Below the pieces are notes generated by a model that saw nothing but the letters and a program-made list of their open reading frames with translations, was not told the DNA's origin and did not search any database. This document shows positions 36,101-48,100 of a stretch of DNA of 64,000 nucleotides, one piece after another. The position numbers and the translations under genes are program-made. The first letter of the stretch is position 1. Each line of letters starts with the position of its first letter. Origin of the DNA: Pseudofabraea citricarpa (Eukaryota; Ascomycota; Leotiomycetes; Helotiales; Dermateaceae); contig JAPWGK010000001.1 of NCBI GenBank assembly GCA_029641185.1, positions 3,174,501 to 3,238,500 on the forward strand, in the 5' to 3' direction.

Positions 36101-39100
36101 TAGCCTAGATGTTCGTGCGTTGCCAGACATCCAAGAGCGGGAAGGAAGTGATATCTTTGGGTCATCGAAAGAAGTATCTGCAGACATCGAAAACAAGGAC
36201 TTTGTATCGGACCCAGCAACGAACCTAGCAAGCGAAGATGCCGATAATGCCGACAACTTTGGGTTTTCGAAGTCCAAGAAGGACAAGAAAAAGGACAAGA
36301 AATCCCGCAAGGGCGTCTCTCAGTCTTCAACTCAAGATGAACTGACCATGCCAGAGAACACTATTCCCGTATCTGAGGAAGCACCAGTTTTGGATGAACC
36401 TTTTATCCCGGAAACCAAGAAGAGCAAGAAAAAGAAGAACAAGTCCTCTTCTTGGGAACCTGAACCTGAGCCTGAACTTGAACCAGTGCCGGAACCAACC
36501 GAACCCTTACAGGAGACTATCTCAAGAGAACCTGAAGATTTCGTTATGCCCGAGTCAAAGAAGGGCAAGAAGAAAAAGGGTAAAGCTGCTTTGGATTGGG
36601 AACAAGACCCAGTGCCCGAGATTTCGACTGAGGCTGTGGCCGAGACGGTTGAGCAGGTGCCAATCGAAGAGCCTGTATCCCAAGAACCGGAGGATTTGTT
36701 CGCCATGCCAGCTAGCAAAAAGGGCAAAAAGAAGAAGGGCAAAGCAGCTTTAGATTGGGAACCAGAACCAGGGCCTGATGTTGTGACTGAGGCTGCGGTC
36801 GAAACGGCCGAGCAGGTGCCAATTGAAGAGTCTGTATCTCAAGAGCCCGATGATCTATTCGCTATGCCAGCTGGTAAAAAGGGCAAAAAGAAGAAGGGTA
36901 AAGCATCTGCCGACTGGGAACCTGAAGTCGAACGCGACCTTGCAACCGACCTTGCACCTGAAACTTTGCCTGAGCCTGCAACTGAGGTCAAAGAGCAAGA
37001 AGATTCTCTCCTGGAAAGTGTAACCAAGGACATTGAAGACTTTACAGTCCCTGGATCCAAGAAAGGGAAAAAGAAGAAGGGCAAATCGGCACATGACTGG
37101 GAACCAGAACCGGAACCAGAAATCGTTCCCGAAATTTCAGAGCAAGAGCCGGTTGCTGCAGCTACCCCCCTGGAAACTGAAGAGTTTAGCATGCCAAGCT
37201 CCAAGAAAGGCAAGAAAAAGAAGGGAAAAGCAGCACTGGAGTGGGACGATACTCCTTCATCTACGCCTGAAGTTGAAGATACTACTATCTCAACCCCGAC
37301 TGCGGAACCAGAAGAGTTTGCCTTGCCCAGTTCGAAAAAGAGCAAAAAGAAGAAGGGCAAGTCGGCAATTGATTGGGATGCGATCCCTGAACCCGAGCCT
37401 AAGGTCGATTTACCTGCATTGGATGATTTGGATGTTCACAAGGAGACAGAGCCGTCAACAGTGCCTGCAGACCCTGTTATAGAAGAGCCGCAGATCGTAT
37501 CTGAAGCACCGCCCGCAAGTGAAACCCCAATCCCGGATGCACCAATTTCAGACGCTTTAGCTGCAGACGCTCCAAAAGACATACCCGGGCCAGAAAGTTC
37601 ACTGCAAGATTTGCCAGAGCAACCTGCTCTAGAGTCCGAAGATCTTTTCCTGCCTAGCTCGAAAAAGGACAAGAAAAAGAAGAAGGGCAAATCTGCAATT
37701 GATTGGGATGCCTTGCCTGAACCATTGCCTGAAGCTGAAGGGACAGAAGGTGCAAAAGACTTAGCTGATCCGACACTTGCGGAACCTTCCACAACCACTG
37801 CTACCCCAGAAGAGCCCGAAGACTTTGTTACAACTAGCTCGAAAAAAGACAAGAAAAAGAAGAAAGGCAAAGGTGCAATAAGTTGGGACGTTGAGCCTGA
37901 AGTCGAAATTGGTGGTGAATCTACTTCGAAATCTCCGGATGATGAGCCCATTGCTCAGGCTGTGAGCGAGGAGACTGATGTATTTACAGTGCCCGGATCA
38001 AAGAAGGGCAAAAAGAAAAAGAACAAGGCAACTCTCGACTGGGACAGCGTTCCTGAATCTCCTGCTGAGCCTGCAACGGAGCCCGTTATCGAATCCGTCG
38101 CTGAGCCCGCCACTGATTTAGCTATTGAACCTCCCATTCAATCAACTACTGAGCCTGTTGCCGACCCTGTTGGTGAGCCTATCGTCGAGCTTGTTGAACC
38201 CATCAGCGAACAAATCCCCGAATCTACAACAAAACCTGTTCCCGAGATCATCAGCGAGCCAATGATTGAATCCAACACCGAGACACCAATGGAAACCCTC
38301 CACGAGCCCATTATCGACCCCGCTTCTGACTCTAAAAATGAAATTCAGCAAGAAGCAAAAATATCGAAGCCTGACGACGAAATTGAACAATTTGCACTTC
38401 CAGCGTCAAAGAAGGGCAAAAAGAAAAAGGGCAAAGCGGCACTCGATTGGGACGCAGAGCCTGAACAGAGTCGTGAGCTTCCAGAGGACTCAGCACCACA
38501 AACACCCTTAGAAGAACCGGAACCCGAGACATTTGTCACATCAGGATCCAAGAAGAATAAGAAGAAAAAGGGCAAGTCAACATTGGACTGGGATGCTGAA
38601 CCTGAGTCAAGCCGTGAACTTGCTGAAGAGTCAACCCCGCAAACACCCCTCGAAGAGAAGGATGATTTCGCTCCCACTTCTTCCAAGAAAAATAAAAAGA
38701 AGAAAGGCAAATCCGCTCTTGATTGGGACTTGGAACCCGAGAGTAGCTCGAAAATTCCTGAATCAACCATAGCACCAGAAACTACCCAGGAAGTCGTTGA
38801 TGAGCCAAAAGAGTTGACCTCTCAAGAGACCATGGATGAGTTTGAGACTACCAGTTCCAAGAGTAAAAAGAAGAAGAAGGGAACGTCTAATCTTGATTGG
38901 GAGGCTGATTCTCAGCCCATTGAGGAGCCCGTATCTCAACCACCGCCTGAATCTGCCGAGGAGTTTATCACAACTGGATCCAAGAAGGGCAAGAAAAAGA
39001 GCAAATCAACAATTGACTGGGATGCTGTGCCAGAATCTTCACCCGAGTCTGTGCAAGAGCCTTTGAATGAGCCTACAGAAGTCCCAGTTGAGGTGCCTAT

Positions 39101-42100
39101 CGACTTGCCTGCACAAGTACCTACTGAGATAGCTTTGACTCCCGAGCCGACACAAGAAGTAGCGTTAGAGCTAGATGCAAAGTTAGAAGCGGAAGAGCCT
39201 GATATCTTCGCAATTTCTGGGTCTAAAAAGAGCAAAAAGAAGAAAGGCAAGTCAGCTATCAATTGGGATGATGTGCCCGAGCCCGTGGATGAGCTTGTCG
39301 TCGAGCCTGCCGCGGAAAGCACTAATCAAAGAGAGACTGAGGAGTCGGACAACTTCGCCATTCCCGGATCCAAGAAAAGCAAAAAGAAGAAGGGCAAATC
39401 AGCCATCGATTGGGATGCAGTGCCTGAAGTAACAGAAGAAAGCATTGTAGAATCTGAACCCACCGAGACTCCTGTTGCAGAAGAGCCGCCCATCGATGAT
39501 TTTAACAGTCCAATTCAATCTGGATCCAAGAAGGGCAAGAAGAAAAAGGGCAAATCAGCAACTGATTGGGATGTAGAACCAGAGCCTGCAAATGAGCCTG
39601 TGCAAGAACACGTTCAGGAAGATACAGAATTTGCTATGCCTCCTTCAAAAAAGGACAAAAAGAAGAAGGGCAAGCAAGCAATGAGCTGGGAACCAGAATC
39701 GGAACCCGGGCCAGATCCTATCGCAGAGCAGATTGAACCTACTTCTACGGAGCCTGATGAGTTCGTCATTTCCGGTTCAAAGAAAGGCAAGAAGTCGAAG
39801 AAATCTCAATCGTGGGAAGATGATACTGTTGCAGACACCGTGCAAGAGGCGATTACACCAGCACAAGTAGCAGATGACGCAAGTTTTGCTGAACCCGCCC
39901 CATCTTCACTTCCACTTGACGAGGCAGGACCCAAGGCGGATGTTTCTAGCCAAGACCCTGTGTCTGTATCTGAACCCGTGGAACGTGGCTTGGAAGATGT
40001 ACAAGAATCAAGCCCGGTCTATGAAGGGGACGATTTTGCACCCCCAAGCAGCAAGAAAAACAAGAAGAAGGGCAAAAAGGCTCAAGATTGGACAGTTGAG
40101 GAAGATGTGAACGTTTCCAGCGACGCGGGCCAGTCTTTTGAACCCCAGGAAGTAGAGGAGTTCGCTATGTCCGGATCTAAGAAGAACAAGAAGAAGTCAA
40201 AAAATTCGGGCTCCTGGACTCCGGACAATGAAGTTACTCCAGAGACGAACACTGATTTCGAAGATCCTACCCCCGATAAACAAGATGAGTTGTCTACAAG
40301 CTTGCAACAATCAGAAGCACCTGAAAACTTTACTGTCCCTGGATCTAAGAAGAACAAGAAAAAGTCAAAGAAACAACAATCTTGGTCCCTAGAAGATGAT
40401 GCCACTGAAGATTCAACGAAAAGAAATGTCGACCTCCAAGATTCTCCACAACTGGAACAAGCCGATGAATTCTCAATTCCTGGCTCAAAGAAGAGCAAGA
40501 AAAAGGGCAAGAAATCTTCATCTTGGGCCCCTGAAGAAGATGAAAGCTCAACCTTCAGCCATGATACTACCCCACTACCCGATGATATCATACCTGCCGA
40601 TGAAAGTATGCCAATCCAGGAGGATGTGGAAGAACTACAATCGGCCGACAAGACTCTAGTACTTGATGCCCCCGACGCTAAGGGCATCGACGAAGCACAG
40701 CCCGGTGAAGAAGCCTCTGTACCAGTGGTATCCGAATCAACTGGCTTATCAGAACAATCTGAGAGACAACCCCCTGCCGATGACTATGAACAGAGCAAGG
40801 ATTTTGCCTCACCTAAGTCCAAAAAGGGTAAAAAGAAATCGAAAAATTCAGCAGCGTCTTGGGAAGATGATGTAGCACAAGAAGCTCCAGCAGAAACGGA
40901 AATCCAAACTCAAGATACTACCGAAACGCCAACAGAGTTTGAGACACCTTCAAAGTCCAAGAAAAACAAGAAAAAGTCCAAATCCTCCCAGGATTGGGAA
41001 GAAGAGATCCCATCTTCGGAACAGTCTTCCACAGATAGCGCATTAGATGAATCTGGATCTTCAGAACCGTCTTCGGATGCTGTGGCTGATGATTTTGGCC
41101 TTCCCAAAAACAAGAAAAGCAAAAGGAAGTCCAAGTTATCACAAGTGTGGGTCGCTGACGATACACCTGCAGAGGAGGTTCCGGTTGAAGAGCCTAGTGA
41201 TGCAGTTGTGACAAGCAAAGAGCCCGAGATCGAACCGGAAACTTTCAGTGCCAAGGGATCAAAGAAGAGTAAGAAAAAGTCAAAGGCCGCCTTCGCCTGG
41301 GATGATGAGCCTCTTTCAGAAGAGCCAAGCACAGAGGCCATTGATTCGGAATCTGCAACTGCCCAGCAAACTGATAACTTTGAGCCGGATGAGTTCGCCA
41401 TGTCTGGATCAAAAAAGAACAAGAAAAAGTCCAAAAAGCTGCAAACGCCGGATCCTGAGCCTGAGCCCTCCTGGGATGATATCGAAGCCATGACATCTGC
41501 GAGCAACCCTTTAGGTAAGGCCAACCTGGATCCAAGCCCACAAACTGAATATCCAGATGATTCCTTCACCTCCAAGCCAAAGAAGAGTAAGAAATCAAAA
41601 AAGTCCCAGGCCTTAGAAATTGAAGAGGACCCCGTTGAATCTCCAGCTGAGCAGATCCAGGAGAAGGCAGTAGAGCCAGTTGAAATTCTGCCCGAAGCAA
41701 TGTCACTATCGTCAAGACCAACACCAATGGGTGGCCCAGGCGCCTGGCCGGCAACTCCTATAACACCAATGGCGAGCACAATTGAAATTCAAGAGACTCC
41801 AAAGACAGACTACTTTCCCGCTGCTGGCACTGCCGAAACGACTACACCAAATGCAGATACCGTCACCGCCGAATCGCAAAATCTTGAAAGTGAACTTCAA
41901 AAACGTAACATCGACGGCCTCGATGTCGGATACAACGAAGAGCAATTGAGATTGGCGAAGCAGATGCAAGAGGAATTCAGCTCTGGCAGCAAGAAATCGA
42001 AAAAGGACAAGAAAAAGAGGCAAAGCAGCATTCCCCCAACGGCTGATTTCGACGATTCAAGATCAAGACAACCAGATGTGATTCCAGATACTTTATCAAG

Positions 42101-45100
42101 ATCCAGGAGTCTTTCTACTGGTCCAGAGCCAAGCACTACAGGCCCAGCAAGCATGACAGGAAGCGAAGTGCGCCAAAATCAATATAGCGAGGAGCAGCTT
42201 GAACTTGCTCGACAACTCAAGGCCGAGCAGGAATCCGGGGGAAAGAAATCCAAGAAAGACAAGAAAAAGCGTCAAGGTGTCTCCAGGTCATCTACTTATG
42301 ACGATGACATTCCAGGATTTTCAGTCGAGGACCCTATCATCGAAAGGTCGACGAGCACAAAGAATGATAGTCCAGGTCCAGCAGACGAGAGCTCAAAGGC
42401 AGACGGCTTTGCAGCAGGTTATCAAGAAGATCAATTATCGTTAGCACGTCAATTGCAAGCTGAGTTTGGATCTGGCAGTAGCAAGAAGTCTAAAAAGGAC
42501 AAAAAACGGCGCAGCACCTCCCAGACACCAGCCGAGGAACGGGAGCTATCCGGTGACTACTTTTCTGAATCACAACAACCCAGCTCGGATGTTGCTCTGC
42601 ATGAAGATACGAAAGATCTGCCAAATTCAGATGTGCCTGAAAAAGAAGCACCGGATGGCCTCACAGCAGGCTACCGCGCAGAGCAGCTCGAACTTGCTCG
42701 TCAGCTGAAGGAAGAATTTAGCTCTGGTTCAAAGAAGTCTAAGAAGGACAAAAAACGACAAAGCCTACTACGCAGTACAACTGAAGATGATTTCTCCGAC
42801 AACCACGCAAGAGAGATTGATATGACGGAGTCTACAGAACCTGAGCTAGGAGATCCTGTACCTGTGGCTGATCCTGAAGACGAGTTTGGATTCTCAAGCA
42901 AGAAATCAAAGAAGGGCAAGAAACGCCAGAGTCTCCTACGTACTGGAACTGAAGATGACTTGTCTTCGGACAACCCTGCCAAAGACACGGATGAGATGGT
43001 TACCTCCCAAGCTTCGATTAACCCTGAACCTGTGCTTCCCGAGGAAGAGTTCAGTCTTCCGACCAAGAAGCCAAAGAAAGACAAGAAGCGCCAGGGCCTA
43101 TCCCGAAGTGCCACAGAAGATGATTTCACCTCAGATAACATTGTTCAGGGCACAGAAGATGTTCTCTCCAGAGAGGAACCAATGTCAACACCAGCCGATG
43201 ACGAGTTTGCCATGCCAATCAAAAAGTCAAAGAAAGACAAAAAACGTCAGAGCTTGCTCCGCAATACCACTGATGATGACTTTTCTTCAGAGAACCAAGG
43301 CAAAGAGCCAGAAATCAATGATGCCATCGATACACCGGCAGCTTCCATCCCGCCCCCTCAGGACGACGAGTTTGCGTTCTCAGCTAAGAAATCAAAGAAG
43401 GACAAGAAAAAGCAAAGTAAACTCAGTACACCGACTGAGGAAGTCTCAACATATCCCGCCCTTACTACCGATCCCGCATTATCTCAAGAAAACGAATCCT
43501 CACAAGTTGCTGCTCAGGAAGCCATTGAACCAACGCTAGTCAATGCCGAAGATGAATTTGCAGTCCCGTCGAAGAAATCAAAGAAAGACAAAAAGCGCCA
43601 AAACCTATTACTTGATGAACCCCCAATTGACATGTCAACCACACCTGCCGAAACCGAAGCCGAGAAGGAAAAATCTATCATTGAGCCAGAAATCCCGAGC
43701 ACTACAACTGAAGCTTTGCCTGTGGAGGCCGAGGATGAATTTGCGTTTTCGACGAAGAAGTCAAAGAAAGACAAAAAGAAGAAACAAAGTGCAGTTCAAG
43801 AAGAAACCCCAAGTACCGATGCAAGCCCTGCCAGCTTCCCAGCGACCGAGGAACAACTAGTGCTGGAGGGAAATTCACAGGATACAACCGACACTCCAGA
43901 CGATGGATTTGGCTTCACAGGAAAGAAGTCAAAGAAGGACAAAAAGAAACGTCAAAGCCTAATCCAATCATCGGCCCTTGATGATTCTGTCGTCGATTCT
44001 GTCCCTGACCCAGTCGAAAAAGGCCTTGCCCAACAGAATATCAGCGATGACAAACAGGAACCCATTCTCGAGGTCGTTGACACAGCATTGCCCGATATTA
44101 CCAAGGACGAAGATAGTAACTTCGAAGCCCCTACCAAAAAATCAAAGAAAGACAAGAAAAAACGTCAAAATCTTCAATCTCCGGCTTGGGATGATGGAGC
44201 CGAACAGCCATTTGGCGACGAATTACAACTGGCCAAAGCTCCTGAAGATGCTGATCGTGGATTAGAGAATGTTTCCGTCGCTGTCCCAGTGGAAGAGAAT
44301 CAAGAACCCGAGTTTGAATTTACTTCTAAAAAGTCAAAGAAAGATAAGAAGAAGCGCAAGAGCCTGCCAGGTACACCGGCCAACGAAGAAGTTCCTGAAA
44401 TCGTGAGCGAGCCAATTTATACCGAGCCTGAATCTTTCAACGCAGAATCTAGTATTACCACTGCTCCTCAAATTCAAGACAACGATAAGCAGGCAATTGT
44501 TACGGAGCCCAACCCACCAATCGTTGAGGCAGACACAGGCAACCTGGAAGCTCCCTTTGACGAGTTCTCTACCAAACTGTCAAAGAAGGACAAGAAAAAG
44601 CGCAAGGAATCTTTGAAAACGGATGCATACGACGCATCGTCGAGCTCAGTCACCCCAAGTATCGTTCCAGAACTATCTGAAGAAATCGATCCATTCGCAA
44701 CCAGTCTTTCTCGCAAGTCATCGAAGAAGGATAAACGAAAGCGACAAGCAACAACTGATGTCAACTTAAGTGAAGCAAACGCAATTTCTGAACCAGCTTA
44801 CAGTTCCTGGGCCGATGAGGTAGAAGAAGCTACTGGCAACGAAAGCCTCAAGTCTATCAATGTTCCAGAAGAAACTCGTTCTATATCGGATAGTAAAGCT
44901 GAACCCGCGGCCGATGAGGATTTCTTCAGACCCACTAAGAAAGGCAAGAAGGGGAAGAAGAAGAATGACTCTAATACATTCAGCGAGCCAACAGCGGGTG
45001 TCATGGCACCCCCAACAGAGACCGAATCTACCAAAGGCGTTGAAACTGCACTCGACATTGCACGGGAGTCTGCTGGAACTGGAGCCGATAAAATCTCAAG

Positions 45101-48100
45101 ACGGTCGACAGAACCTGAAGAGGAGCATACAAAACGCACCGCACTTGCTGCTGCCGGCGCAGCTCTAACGGCAACGGCATTACTAAACGCGGAATCAGGT
45201 GAAGACAAGGGCACGACACCAGAACCCAGCAAAGCCACCAAAACAGTGGAAGCTATACCGGCTAAGAAATCATCGAAGAAAGACAAGCGCAAGAAGTACG
45301 TCGATCGTAGACCTCCACAAGAAGATGACATGTTTGATGATCCTATGCTCTGGGAGGGCTTTGAACCTAAAGCACACGAGGAGGTCAACGCAAGCGGTGA
45401 CGATGATGGGTTTTGGTCAGCGCCTAAAGTTGAAGAGTCTACGGAAGAGCCAGTACTGCCAATTGAAGATCCAGTCATGGTACAAGAACCAGCTTCTCAA
45501 GACACGGTCCTCGAAAGCATTGAAAAGCAACCTCCTATTCAGCTAGAGACCGATACCACACTTCCCAAAGAAACCTCAAGAAAAGACAAACAGATAGACA
45601 ATCTGCCAGAGGAATTCGCTGTACCTTCATCGAAAAAGGACAAGAAGAAAAAGAAGAAGGGTCGCTTGGCAGAATGGGATGCACCTACGGAAGAGCATCA
45701 AACTGAGCATGTTGAGCCAGCTAAGGAGGAAGTACTCTCTATATCAACCAATTCCGTTTCGACACCTATTATCAATAGGGAGTTGTCTATCGAGGATACT
45801 CCCATAGAGCGAACTCGATCGCCAGCACTCAGTCCTAATCCATTTCGTCGCTCGGGCTCATTTGCTTTACCAGTCCTCCGGGAGGATGCCGAGTGGGACA
45901 AGAGCGATAGTGATCCCACTCATCCATCAATGGAAACACCTGATGCCAACAGAGATAGTGCTTTCGTCACGGATTCGCCAATACCAATGCAAAGAGGGTT
46001 CACCGATGACCATGAACGTGTTCGAGACAGTGGTGTGCATCTTCGCGACTGGTCGCCAGCAGAAAAGGCACGAACCCAAATCACAGCAGACGAGGCAATT
46101 GCGAGGTTATCATGGCCTGCAGTCGATGAAGAAACTGAGACGGTGGACCTTAATCGATCACAGAGGCTAAAGTTGGACAAGGAAGCAAAGACGAAGCTAG
46201 AGGCAGGAGATGCTTCTCATAGACTTAAAGAAGTGAGGCGATCACTCAGCCGCACAGGAGATATAAGCACTGCCGATGATCAAGAACCAGTCAAGAAGAG
46301 TGAGAGATATGGTGATCTCAAATCTGGACGACCTTTGGCGGAAAAGATCAAACTCTTCAACACGGCTGCCGGTGCTGGAGCAGTCGCTGCCGCAGGTGTC
46401 GCAGCAGCATCACGAAGTCAGTCAAATCGAGAACCTCCACGACCTTCCAGCGTACAAAGTCAGCGGTCGTCCTCCAATATCAACCGCCTCCGCACCCCAG
46501 ACCCAAAGATTGTTCGGCCAGACAGTGTCGGCAGTAATCGGTCAACTGCGTCTGCGACGCCCCCGCTGCGCCGTAGTGATCGGAAAAGCGGGGATTTGAG
46601 GTCTCTCAGCCAACGGAGCACTTTGGACCTCGCTAAAGAAGCTGAGCTTGCTGCGATCGCCACCACGTCCATCTCACCATCAAATGTGATTCCAAGCACA
46701 GCTAATCCTACAGCGAACGAGGGCCGAGTCCGGGCCAAGGACATGGCTGATGTCTATGTAAGTACAGCGCATCTGCCGAATGAACAACTGCTAACCCAGC
46801 GCCAGGATGGGTTCGGTGAAGGCCGCATTGGATCTCCAAGGTCCCCAACCCGACCACACAGCATGCGCCGACGACAAAGTATGCAGGTCCTTGATCTCGA
46901 ATCTCGTGTCGAACAATTAGCAGCTGAGAACCGCATGCTCGCTGAAGCCAAAGCACAGGCTGAGCAGAGCTTACAAACGACGCAAAGAGCAGCTTCGACA
47001 TTGGCTGATCGCGATGCCGAAATCGACAGCCTCAAGCAATCACTTGATTGGCTACATAGAGAAGTTAACAGACTTACTGAAGTCAACGAAGGACTCACAA
47101 GCGCACACGTAACTTTAGACAACCAACACAGTAGTCGCTATGGACAACTCGAGGCACAACATGCTAGGACCACGCGCGAACTGGAGGAAGCGCGCACGGC
47201 GCACGAGAGTTTATCTGCGGGCATGGGAGGAATAGTTGAGAATGAAGTGAGGAATAGCATGGCGGAGAAGGATAAGGAGATTGCGCAGTTGCGATCAGAA
47301 TTGGAGGCAGCCAAAGACAGGATTCGGAACATGCAGAGGGAAATACTTTTATCGAAGTCGGCCGATAGCGAATTCTTGGTTGTGCGAGATGAGGATTACT
47401 TCGATACAGCCTGCCAGCAACTCTGCCAGCATGTCCAGCAATGGGTTTTACGCTTCTCCAAGTTCTCTGATATGAGAGCCTGCAGACTTACAAGCGAGAT
47501 CAACAACGATAAGATCATTGATCGATTAGACAATGCCATCTTGGATGGGTCCGATGTGGATAACTATCTGGCGGATAGAGTCAAGCGCAGAGACGTCTTC
47601 ATGTCGATGACTATGACGATGGTTTGGGAATTCGTGTTCACAAGATATCTCTTTGGTATGGACCGAGAACAAAGACAAAAGCTCAAGTCCCTTGAGAAGC
47701 TACTCATGGAGGTTGGACCACCAGCAGCAGTTCACCAATGGCGTGCGACAACACTCACTTTACTCGCAAAACGTAAAGCATTCCTGGACCAAAGAAAGCA
47801 GGACACAGAAGCAGTGGTTCATGAGATTCTCAACACGCTTTTTGAAATCCTTCCTCCACCAACTCAACTTGAGGATCAGATTGGAGATCAGCTAAGGCGA
47901 GTCATGAAAGCAGCAGTAGATCTGTCGATCGAGATGAGAACTCAGCGCGCAGAGTACATGATGTTACCACCACTCCAACCAGAATACGATGCAAATGGCG
48001 ATCTCGCTAGCAAAGTATCCTTTAACTCAGCTCTTATGAATGAGCGCAGTGGTGATACCGTCTCCAACGAGGAACTAGAGGCTCAAAAGGCAGTCGTGCG

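Noticed and set aside
40910..41779. A 289-codon minus-strand open frame, and many other 60-225-codon frames, inside the giant ORF
   Set aside because: They arise from the repetitive lysine/glutamate codons read in other frames; they are serine/phenylalanine-rich echoes of the same repeats with no domain or splice support.
33530..45680. The regularly spaced repeats as a CRISPR-like array or satellite DNA
   Set aside because: The frame stays open for 18 kb, the units differ at the DNA level and vary in spacing; it is a protein repeat in a eukaryotic gene.
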